A DNA stretch of 53,675 bases from Antarcticimicrobium sp. (GTDB lineage: Bacteria > Pseudomonadota > Alphaproteobacteria > Rhodobacterales > Rhodobacteraceae): contig NZ_JARGPK010000009.1 in the NCBI RefSeq assembly GCF_029212575.1, positions 1-53,675 of the forward strand, written 5' to 3'. Of this stretch, positions 1 to 6,877 are shown piece after piece (position 1 is the stretch's first letter; every line of letters begins with the position of its first letter). Below the pieces are notes generated by a model. That model worked only from the letters and a program-made list of their open reading frames with translations, did no database searches and had not been told where the DNA came from. Position numbers and translations under genes: made by a program.

Positions 1-1455
1 TTTCATCTCGAGGAATTCCTCGATCCCGTGGTGACTGCCTTCACGGCCCAGACCGGACTGTTTGACGCCGCCGAAGGGGGCCACCTCGGTCGAGATGATG
101 CCGGTGTTCACGCCGACGATTCCGTATTCCAGCGCCTCGGCCACCTTGTAGACGCGGCTGAGATCCTTGGCGTAGAAATAGCTGGCCAGACCGAAGATCG
201 TGTCATTCGCCAGTTCGATCACATCATCCTCGGTCTCGAACTTGAAGAGCGGGGCCAGAGGGCCAAAGGTTTCCTCGGTCGAGAACGCCATCTCGCGGGT
301 TGCCCCGGTGACGATGGTTGGTGCGATGAAATTGCCGTCGTTGCTACCCGACTCGTCGCCCAGAATAACCTCGGCCCCTTTGGATTTCGCATCAGCGATA
401 TGCTCGCGCACCTTGTCGATCGCCTCGGAATTGATCAGCGGACCAAGGTCAGTACCTGCTTCAAGGCCGTCGCCCACCTTCATCTTGGACACGCGATCCT
501 TCAGTTTTTGCGCAAAGGTGTCATAGACTCCGGCCTGCACATAGATGCGGTTGGCGCAGACGCAGGTCTGGCCGTTGTTGCGGAACTTGCACATCATCGC
601 GCCCTCGACGGCGGCGTCCAGATCGGCGTCGTCGAACACGATGAAGGGGGCGTTGCCGCCCAGCTCCATCGCGCATTTCATCACCTGGTCGGCGGCCTGG
701 CGCAACAGGATGCGCCCCACCTCGGTCGAGCCGGTAAAGGTCAGCTTGCGCACCTTTTCGTTCTCGCAGAACTCCTTGCCGATCTCGCTGGAGCGCGACG
801 AGGGCAGCACGTTGAAGACCCCAGCCGGGATTCCCGCCCGCTCGGCCAGAACCCCAAGCACCAGCGCTGAAAGCGGTGTCTCGGCGGCGGGACGGGCGAC
901 AAAGGCGCAGCCGGCCGCCAGCGCCGGCGCCGCCTTGCGGGTGATCATCGCGTTGGGAAAGTTCCACGGCGTGATCGAGGCGGCCACGCCGATCGGCTGC
1001 TTCATCACCGTGATCCGCTTGTCGCGCTGGTGGCCGGGGATCGTCTCGCCATAGATCCGCTTGGCCTCTTCGCCGAAGAACTCGACGAAGGAGGCGCCGT
1101 AAACGATCTCGCCCTTGGCCTCGGCATGCGGTTTGCCCTGCTCGGCGGTCAGAATGGTGGCCAGATCATCGGCGTTCTCGATCATCAGGTCGAACCACTT
1201 GCGCAGCACTGCCGCGCGCTCCTTGCCGGTCCAGCTTGCCCAGTCCTTCTGCGCCGCATAGGCCTGCTCGATGGCGCCCGCCACCTGCGCCCGGCTCAGG
1301 TCAGCAACCTCGGCGATCACATCGCCGCGCGCCGGGTTGGTCACGTCGAATGTGCCTATGTCGCCGTCCACCCATTGGCCGCCGACATAGGCCTGCGTCG
1401 CCAGCAGGCTCGGATCCTTCAGCAAGGATTTGAGATTGGTGGGTGCGTCGAGCAT
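1..1455 (-). CDS. gabD: NAD(P)-dependent succinate-semialdehyde dehydrogenase (ALDH family), 3' end cut off
   Basis: Oxidises succinate semialdehyde to succinate with NAD(P)+ in the cytoplasm, the last step of the GABA shunt. The 485 codons in the window cover nearly the whole enzyme; the family is about 480-490 residues, so only the last few residues lie beyond the left edge. The substrate-binding and NAD-binding region includes TPWNFP, the general-base Glu264 sits in MELGGNAPF, and the catalytic Cys298 sits in GQTCVC. The ATG at 1455 follows a strong purine-rich ribosome site (GAGGGAGAGG). The gene is divergent from the hydrolase at 1539. Assignment to GabD rather than a glutarate-semialdehyde dehydrogenase rests on overall sequence resemblance, so the exact aldehyde is inferred. 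Confidence 0.9.
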   Translation of the reverse strand, partial: MLDAPTNLKSLLKDPSLLATQAYVGGQWVDGDIGTFDVTNPARGDVIAEVADLSRAQVAGAIEQAYAAQKDWASWTGKERAAVLRKWFDLMIENADDLATILTAEQGKPHAEAKGEIVYGASFVEFFGEEAKRIYGETIPGHQRDKRITVMKQPIGVAASITPWNFPNAMITRKAAPALAAGCAFVARPAAETPLSALVLGVLAERAGIPAGVFNVLPSSRSSEIGKEFCENEKVRKLTFTGSTEVGRILLRQAADQVMKCAMELGGNAPFIVFDDADLDAAVEGAMMCKFRNNGQTCVCANRIYVQAGVYDTFAQKLKDRVSKMKVGDGLEAGTDLGPLINSEAIDKVREHIADAKSKGAEVILGDESGSNDGNFIAPTIVTGATREMAFSTEETFGPLAPLFKFETEDDVIELANDTIFGLASYFYAKDLSRVYKVAEALEYGIVGVNTGIISTEVAPFGGVKQSGLGREGSHHGIEEFLEMK

Positions 1456-1538
1456 TTGGGCCTCTCCCTCAAAAAAAACGTCTCGCAGAGGCAAAGCAGT
1501 TGGGGCAGGCTATGTCCAGATCAAACAAGGGGGACAGG

Positions 1539-2327
1539 ATGGGCAAACTGGATGACGCATATGCGATTCAGCCCCATGTGGAGGGGGCCGCCGACATCCT
1601 TGCGCGGATGCCGACCCGCAGCGATGCGCTGCGGGCCACGCTTGGCGACAGGGTCGCGCGCAACCTGTCCTATGGCGACAGTCCCCGGCAGGTGATCGAC
1701 CTCTATCGCCCAGAAGGCCGGTCGAAAGGCACCCTGGTCTTTGTCCATGGCGGGTACTGGCGGATCCTCACCGGCGAGGTGCACGGATTCCTGGCCGCCG
1801 GCGCGCTGGCCCGCGGCTGGTCCGTCGCCATGCCCACATACGACCTTTGCCCGCAGGTCCGCATTACCGATATCTCGCGCCAGATCGCGGCGGCGGTCTG
1901 TCATGTGGCGCGGATGGCAGAGGGGCCGATTTCGATCACCGGGCACAGCGCCGGCGGGCATCTGACCGCGCGGATGCTGGACCCGGCCCTGGTCCCGGAT
2001 GATGTGGCCTCCCGCTATCGCATGGTGGTGCCGATCGCACCGCTCGGCGACCTGCGCCCCTTGCTGCAGACCGCGATGAACGATGATTTCCGCATGGATA
2101 TGGCCGCGGCCGAGGCCGAAAGCCCGGTCTTGATGACAGCCCGCCACAGGGCGAACACCGCCGTCTGGGTCGGGTCCATCGAACGCCCGGCCCTGCTCGA
2201 TCAGGCGCGCTGGCTCAGCGCGGCCTGGGGTGCCGACATGGTGATCGCGCCGGGCAAGCATCATTTCGACGTGATCGAGGCGCTGACCGATCCTGACAGC
2301 AATCTCGTGCGGCTCCTGACCGGCTGA
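1539..2327 (+). CDS. alpha/beta hydrolase, arylformamidase (kynurenine formamidase)-like
   Basis: A 262-residue alpha/beta-hydrolase fold enzyme. The HGGYW motif at residues 70-74 is the oxyanion-hole signature of the arylformamidase-like group, and the nucleophile elbow GHSAGGH places the catalytic Ser at 137. A C-terminal His in GKHHFD is the likely third triad member. The start at 1539 is preferred because AAGGGGG lies just upstream and homologues begin near LDDAYA; an ATG at 1512 is the alternative. No other kynurenine-pathway gene is nearby, so formylkynurenine is not assured as substrate. It sits between gabD (divergent) and the creatinase gene (same strand, 133 bp gap) and could act on a related amide or ester. 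Confidence 0.75.
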   Translation: MGKLDDAYAIQPHVEGAADILARMPTRSDALRATLGDRVARNLSYGDSPRQVIDLYRPEGRSKGTLVFVHGGYWRILTGEVHGFLAAGALARGWSVAMPTYDLCPQVRITDISRQIAAAVCHVARMAEGPISITGHSAGGHLTARMLDPALVPDDVASRYRMVVPIAPLGDLRPLLQTAMNDDFRMDMAAAEAESPVLMTARHRANTAVWVGSIERPALLDQARWLSAAWGADMVIAPGKHHFDVIEALTDPDSNLVRLLTG

Positions 2328-2460
2328 CAAACCTGTTGCGTCGCGGAAGCAATCCGGTCACAGATCGGACGGGCACCGGCGATGGCGTCGCCGCATGCCG
2401 CGCGCATGCGCCCAGCTTCCCCGTCCTGAACGCCGGGACCTTTCTGAAAAGGAGGGTCAA

Positions 2461-3669
2461 ATGACCGAACGTCCGGAATCCTACCGCTTTCACAACGGGC
2501 AAAAGGCCCCGCTGCCCTTTGCCGAGACCGAGTACCAGGCGCGCCTGAACGGTCTGCGCGCCGCGATGGAGCAGGCCGGGGCAACCGCCGCCGTGCTCAC
2601 CTCGATGCACAATGTCGCCTATTACTCGGGCTTTCTCTACTGTTCCTTCGGCCGCCCCTATGCCGTGGTGGTGACCGAAACGCAGGCGGTGACCATCTCC
2701 GCCGGGATTGATGCCGGTCAGCCCTGGCGGCGCAGCTTCTGCGACAACATCACCTATACCGACTGGACCCGCGACAATTTCTGGCGCGCAGTGCGCTCGG
2801 TCACCGGCCCGGGCGGCGTGGTCGGCTACGAGGGCGACCACCTCACCCTGATGCAGCGCGACAAGCTCGAGGATTTCCTCGCCCCCCTCACCATGGTCGA
2901 CCTGGCCCCGGCCACCATGCGCCAGCGGATGCACAAATCCCCGGCCGAGATCGCGCTGATCCGCGCCGGGGCGCAGGTCGCCGACGTCGGCGGCTACGCC
3001 ATCCGCGACGCCCTGCGCGAGGGCGCGCGCGAGATTGACGTGGCGATGGCCGGGCGCGACGCGATGGAGCTGGAGATTGCCCATCGCTTTCCCGATGCCG
3101 AGTATCGCGATACCTGGGTCTGGTTCCAGTCCGGTCTCAACACCGACGGCGCCCACAACCCGGTGACCGCGCGCCGGTTGCAGCACGGCGATATCCTGTC
3201 GCTCAACAGCTTCCCGATGATCTCGGGCTATTACACCGCGCTGGAACGCACCCTGTTCCTGGGCGAAGTCGATGCCGAGAGCTTGAAGATCTGGGAGGCC
3301 AATACCGCCGCCCATGAATACGGCATGTCGCTGCTGCAACCGGGCATCTCCTGCGCCGAGGTCACCCAGGCGATCAACGCCTTTCTCGCCGAACGCGACC
3401 TTCTGCAATACCGGACCTTCGGCTACGGCCATTCCTTCGGCCTGCTGTCGCACTACTACGGGCGCGAGGCCGGGTTGGAACTGCGCGAGGATATCGACAC
3501 CGTTCTGGAATCCGGCATGGTGATCAGCATGGAGCCGATGCTCACCATCCCGCAGGGCCAGCCCGGCGCCGGCGGTTACCGCGAACACGACATCCTGGGG
3601 ATCACAGAGGACGGCGCCGAGAACATCACCGGCTACCCCTACGGGCCGGAATTCAACGTGGTCGCCTGA
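2461..3669 (+). CDS. creatinase (creatine amidinohydrolase)
   Basis: Hydrolyses creatine to sarcosine and urea; cytoplasmic homodimer with the metal-free pita-bread fold of the M24 peptidase family. At 402 residues it matches the usual length (about 403). The residue equivalent to the catalytic His232 of the Pseudomonas putida enzyme falls exactly at 232, in TDGAHNPVT. The stretches YCSFGRPYA, FGYGHSFG and LSHYYGREAG are close to the known enzyme. The ATG at 2461 has an ideal ribosome site (AAGGAGGG). Neither sarcosine oxidase/dehydrogenase nor urease genes are in the window, so the products must be handled elsewhere. A 10-bp-stem palindrome follows 16 bp after the stop and may terminate transcription. 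Confidence 0.93.
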   Translation: MTERPESYRFHNGQKAPLPFAETEYQARLNGLRAAMEQAGATAAVLTSMHNVAYYSGFLYCSFGRPYAVVVTETQAVTISAGIDAGQPWRRSFCDNITYTDWTRDNFWRAVRSVTGPGGVVGYEGDHLTLMQRDKLEDFLAPLTMVDLAPATMRQRMHKSPAEIALIRAGAQVADVGGYAIRDALREGAREIDVAMAGRDAMELEIAHRFPDAEYRDTWVWFQSGLNTDGAHNPVTARRLQHGDILSLNSFPMISGYYTALERTLFLGEVDAESLKIWEANTAAHEYGMSLLQPGISCAEVTQAINAFLAERDLLQYRTFGYGHSFGLLSHYYGREAGLELREDIDTVLESGMVISMEPMLTIPQGQPGAGGYREHDILGITEDGAENITGYPYGPEFNVVA

Positions 3670-3685
3670 CGGCTCCGCTTGCCGC

Positions 3686-3710
3686 CCCCTTCCCCGTTTA
3701 GGGGAAGGGG
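3686..3710. terminator. palindrome after creatinase, possible terminator
   Basis: CCCCTTCCCC (3686-3695) and GGGGAAGGGG (3701-3710) form a perfect 10-bp stem around a GTTTA loop. It starts 16 bp after the creatinase stop codon. No T-run follows, so it may be a repeat-family palindrome rather than a true intrinsic terminator. Confidence 0.5.
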
Positions 3711-3729
3711 CACTAACGCCAACGCCGTA

Positions 3730-3749
3730 GGGCGGGCTTCAGCCCGCCC
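3730..3749. repeat. short GC-rich palindrome
   Basis: GGGCGGGCT and AGCCCGCCC are separated by only TC, giving a compact inverted repeat. It resembles the dispersed intergenic palindromes common in high-GC proteobacteria. It is the second of three palindromes in this gap. Confidence 0.5.
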
Positions 3750-3767
3750 CCGCCCTCCACGCCCCCC

Positions 3768-3860
3768 GTCATCCCCGCGAAAGCTTGTCACCCCCGCGAA
3801 AGCGGGGACCTCCCACCCCAAGTGCCCGCACGGACAGATCCCCGCCTGCGCGGGGATGAC
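3768..3860. repeat. REP/MITE-like inverted repeat with GTCATCCCCGCG ends
   Basis: The element begins with GTCATCCCCGCG (3768-3779) and ends with its exact reverse complement CGCGGGGATGAC (3849-3860). A further internal CCCCCGCGAAAGCGGGG palindrome lies near 3791. Ends of this kind are widespread in intergenic repeats of high-GC proteobacteria. It encodes no protein and carries no recognisable transposase. Copy number elsewhere cannot be judged from this window. Confidence 0.6.
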
Positions 3861-4168
3861 AGCGAGGGACTCGCCCAGAAGGGGGCGCTGCCCGGCGGCG
3901 CTCCGCCCCTTGTTCCGGGCAAGCAGGTATCACCCTCTGCGCCGTCGGGCTATCCGCGGCAAAAGACGGCTCCGAGCCCGGAGCGGCAATTGATTGGGTT
4001 AGATGGCAGGACACAAGAACCTAACTGCAAATCCGTCTCAGATGGGTTGACTATGAATTATATTGCAAACTTTCGAAAAAAGGCGCAACGATCTCGCGAC
4101 TGCCTGACCACGCGCTTTCTTGCGTGACCAGCGGCCGGCTTCTTTGACAGGGGCTCAAGGTCGTTAAC
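3861..4168. other. gene-free stretch, GC drops toward the right
   Basis: No convincing reading frame was found here. The left part is GC-rich. From about 3985 the composition falls abruptly and A/T-rich words such as TATGAATTATATTGC appear, continuing into the two genes that follow. A segment at 4026-4053 weakly resembles the anticodon-loop-to-T-arm part of tRNA-Cys (see findings). A promoter for the 4169 gene is probably in the A/T-rich part, but no clear -35/-10 pair could be fixed. Confidence 0.4.
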
Positions 4169-4555
4169 ATGGATCGTCTATATATCATTGCAGGATTTCT
4201 CTGGCTGATCGCTGGCATGGTCTTTGGGATCTACCTCGGCATCACGGATCAACTGCAGTTTGCAAACACGCATGCCCATGCGAACCTACTCGGGTTCGTA
4301 ATCTCGGTACTGTTCGGTCTGTTGTACCGGAACTGGCCAGCGTTGATGTCAACCAGACTGGCGTGGCCACAATTCGCTCTCTACGAAATTGGGTCGCTCG
4401 TTCTGGTGATGGGCAAATATGACATTGACAGCGGCGGAGACGGCGCGCTGGCGCCACCCGGAGCCGTCCTCGTCGTCATTGGCACACTCGTGATGTTCTG
4501 GATTTTCGCGAGAGGGACAATGGAAATCAACGTTGCTAAGAAGAGGATTGTCTGA
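4169..4555 (+). CDS. small multi-pass membrane protein with HAHANLLG motif
   Basis: A 128-residue protein with about four hydrophobic segments (roughly residues 4-25, 38-55, 68-82 and 95-114). The motif THAHANLLGF in the second segment is typical of small membrane proteins often annotated as cytochrome-c-oxidase-like, but the haem/copper residues of a real oxidase subunit are not present as a set. The function is unknown. Its stop overlaps the start of the methyltransferase gene (4555), so the two are translationally coupled. Both have clearly lower GC than their neighbours, suggesting joint acquisition. Confidence 0.6.
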   Translation: MDRLYIIAGFLWLIAGMVFGIYLGITDQLQFANTHAHANLLGFVISVLFGLLYRNWPALMSTRLAWPQFALYEIGSLVLVMGKYDIDSGGDGALAPPGAVLVVIGTLVMFWIFARGTMEINVAKKRIV

Positions 4556-5394
4556 TGTCAGTACGGGTTCAGGATCACTACGGCTCTGCGGACATAGTTG
4601 AGCGTATTCTCGCCGCAGCCGCTCAGCCTGTTGTCGAAGGCGCGCCCATCTCGGCAGAGATGCTTTTTCCGTTTGATCAATTGCATGGCCGCGAATTGGT
4701 CGCAACGAAGGACCATGCTGCAAAGCTCAATCCGGCCGCGGACACCCATCTACTTGATGTCGGGTCCGGCATCGGTGGGCCAGCGCGGTATTTCGCTAAC
4801 GTCTTCGGGTGCCGCGTGACCGGAATTGACGTAACTCCTGAGTTCGTTGCGGCAGCAACTGACTTAACCAGACGCACCGAGCTTGCTGAAAAGGTAGACT
4901 TCGTTGAGGGCAACGCGGTAAAGATGCCCTTCAAGTCAGCCACCTTCGACCATGCTTACTGCTTCTACGTCGGTATGAACCTTCCCGATAAACCGTCTGT
5001 CATTCGCGAATGTTTCCGGGTGTTGAAGCCCGGTGGCAATTTACTCTGGACAGAAGTTACATCCAACTCTGGCGACCCGTACTATCCGCTGCCATGGGCG
5101 CGCGACGCAGCGGGCAGCCACGTCGGCACCAGCGAAAAATTACTCGATCATATCCGTGAAGCAGGGTTCGAACTGTTATCGGTCGATGACGAGACCGATG
5201 CACATGTGGAGCTTGCCCGTCGCATAAAGGCAGCGGGTTTCGTGCCAACGGAGGATCAACGTCAGGCGAACGAGGTGGTACTGGGCAATGACTTCGTAGA
5301 GCGTCGGATGAACTATATTCGAAGCCTCTCGGGCGGTGCCTTGGCGAGCACCGTCATCTTCGGGCAGAAGGGTAAGGGTGAGGCAGGTCGCTAA
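4555..5394 (+). CDS. class I SAM-dependent methyltransferase
   Basis: A 279-residue methyltransferase with the SAM-binding motif I LLDVGSGIGG near residues 64-73, an acidic motif II (GIDVTPEF), a motif near MPFKSATFDHAYCF and the post-motif VLKPGGNLLWTE. This pattern resembles UbiE/sterol and glycine/sarcosine methyltransferase-like enzymes acting on small molecules or lipids. The substrate cannot be told from sequence. Lower GC (a 60-base line at 4861 has 32 G/C) contrasts with the creatinase gene (a line at 3001 has 46 of 60), pointing to horizontal transfer with the overlapping membrane gene. The proximity to creatinase, whose product is sarcosine, may be coincidental. Confidence 0.75.
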   Translation: MSVRVQDHYGSADIVERILAAAAQPVVEGAPISAEMLFPFDQLHGRELVATKDHAAKLNPAADTHLLDVGSGIGGPARYFANVFGCRVTGIDVTPEFVAAATDLTRRTELAEKVDFVEGNAVKMPFKSATFDHAYCFYVGMNLPDKPSVIRECFRVLKPGGNLLWTEVTSNSGDPYYPLPWARDAAGSHVGTSEKLLDHIREAGFELLSVDDETDAHVELARRIKAAGFVPTEDQRQANEVVLGNDFVERRMNYIRSLSGGALASTVIFGQKGKGEAGR

Positions 5395-5501
5395 TTGCCT
5401 CAGCGCAGTAGCTAAAAAGCGTTCCTGCTGGCACCGGGTATCGCAGCGAACGACGGCTCAGTCCCGCATTGCAGACCCTCGCCATGAGGCGTTGCCCGCC
5501 A

Positions 5502-5954
5502 TCAGGTCAATTTCTCCAGCAACCGCAGGAACACCGCCCGTTCCCCCGGTTCCAAGGGCGCCAGCGTATCCGCCGTCACCGCGTGGGCCGCCGCCACCAG
5601 GCCCTCGTAAAGCGCGCGCCCGGCCTCGGTCGGGGTCAGGAACACCCGCCGCAGATCGCCCGGGTCGGGGGCCGAGGCCACCAGCTTGCGCCGCCGCAGC
5701 CGGTCGATCACCCCCTTGATCGTCGCCGCGTCCATCGCCGTGGCGCGGCCCAGCGCGTTCTGGCTGGCCTGCCCAAGTTCGCACAGCTTGGCCAGCGCCG
5801 CGAACTGGGTCGGCGTCAGCTCGGGGACAGCCTGCGCGAACAGCGCCAGATGCCGCTGGTTCGCCCGCCGCATCAGGAATCCCACCTGGTCGTCCAGCCG
5901 ATAATCGCCGCCGCCGGTTTCCTCGCTCACCGTCCCCTCCCTTTGATCGGACAT
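5502..5954 (-). CDS. MarR-family transcriptional regulator
   Basis: A 150-residue winged helix-turn-helix regulator. The central region (about residues 45-105) contains LTPTQFAALAKLCELG, a recognition-helix region around MDAATIKGVIDRLRRRKLV, and the wing DPGDLRRVFLTPTE typical of MarR proteins. It is divergent from the molybdenum-hydroxylase operon with an 80-bp shared promoter region that holds a TTGTATACTAACAA palindrome. It probably represses that operon and is released by an aromatic or N-heterocyclic acid, as described for NicR-type MarR regulators of nicotinate degradation; the ligand is inferred, not seen. Confidence 0.88.
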   Translation of the reverse strand: MSDQREGTVSEETGGGDYRLDDQVGFLMRRANQRHLALFAQAVPELTPTQFAALAKLCELGQASQNALGRATAMDAATIKGVIDRLRRRKLVASAPDPGDLRRVFLTPTEAGRALYEGLVAAAHAVTADTLAPLEPGERAVFLRLLEKLT

Positions 5955-5990
5955 GTTGACAGGGCCGGGGGCGCTGCCTCACACTCTTGC

Positions 5991-6004
5991 TTGTATACTA
6001 ACAA
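5991..6004. promoter_or_regulatory. candidate MarR operator / -10 region
   Basis: TTGTATACTAACAA contains the perfect palindrome GTATAC and outer TTGT/ACAA arms, and its TATACT (5994-5999) could be the -10 box of the operon that starts at 6035. It lies in the A/T-rich centre of the short divergent region next to marR. A TTGACA at 5956 is too far away (32 bp) to pair with this -10. Overlap of operator and -10 would fit simple repression. Confidence 0.45.
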
Positions 6005-6034
6005 TAAACCACCCAACAGCGCGAGGGTCCGGCC

Positions 6035-6877
6035 ATGAGCCTGTATCACCGCCCCGGCAATCTGCAAGAGGCGCTCGACGGTCTGGCGCGCGCCCCCGCC
6101 GTGGTCGCCGCCGGCTGCACCGATCTGTTTCCCGCCACCGAACGCGCCGCGCTCGACGGGCCGGTGCTCGACATCACCGGAATCGCGGCGCTGCGCGGCA
6201 TCTCGCAGACCGCGGAGGGCTGGCGCATCGGCGCCACCACCACCTGGACCGATATCGCCCGCGTGCCCCTGCCGCCCGGCTTCGACATGCTCAAACAGGC
6301 CGCGCAGGAGGTGGGATCGGCCCAGATCCAGAACGCCGGCACCGTCGCCGGCAACCTCTGCAACGCCTCGCCCGCCGCCGACGGGGTGCCGCCGCTGCTG
6401 GCGCTGGATGCGGCGGTCGAGATTGCATCGGCGATTGGCACCCGCGTCCTGCCGCTGGCCCGGTTCATCACCGGCCCCCGCGCCACGGCACTCCGTCCGG
6501 GCGAGATCCTGACCGCCGTTCACATTCCGCGCGACGCCGGGCAGGGGGCCAGCCGGTTTCTCAAGCTCGGCGCGCGCCGCTACCTTGTGATCTCCATCGC
6601 CATGGTGGCGGCCCGCATCGTCGCCGAACAGGGACGCGCCGCGCAGGTCGCCCTTGCCGCCGGCGCCTGCGGCCCGGTCGCCGCCCGGCTGCCCGAGGTG
6701 GAACGCGCGCTCACCGGCCTGCCGCTCTCGGATCTTGCGGCGGCCATTGACGCCGAGGCAGTCGGCGCCGTGCTTTCCCCGATCGACGATCTGCGCGCCG
6801 ATGCCGCCTATCGCCGCCATGCCGCCACCGAACTGCTGCGCCGGGCGGTGACCGAGACCGTGGAGACGATGCGATGA
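6035..6877 (+). CDS. molybdenum hydroxylase, FAD-binding (medium) subunit
   Basis: A 280-residue xanthine-dehydrogenase-family FAD subunit that passes electrons from the iron-sulfur/molybdenum subunit to an acceptor. The first FAD-binding stretch is VVAAGCTDLFP (near residue 24) and the second is TVAGNLCNASPAAD (near residue 105), both hallmarks of the CO-dehydrogenase/XDH flavoprotein family. The C-terminal domain contains the usual conserved AAIDAEAVGAVL region and ends YRRHAATELLRRAV, typical of the family. The ATG at 6035 follows GAGGG. Its stop overlaps the start of the next gene by 4 nt, so the two subunits are co-translated. Confidence 0.9.
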   Translation: MSLYHRPGNLQEALDGLARAPAVVAAGCTDLFPATERAALDGPVLDITGIAALRGISQTAEGWRIGATTTWTDIARVPLPPGFDMLKQAAQEVGSAQIQNAGTVAGNLCNASPAADGVPPLLALDAAVEIASAIGTRVLPLARFITGPRATALRPGEILTAVHIPRDAGQGASRFLKLGARRYLVISIAMVAARIVAEQGRAAQVALAAGACGPVAARLPEVERALTGLPLSDLAAAIDAEAVGAVLSPIDDLRADAAYRRHAATELLRRAVTETVETMR

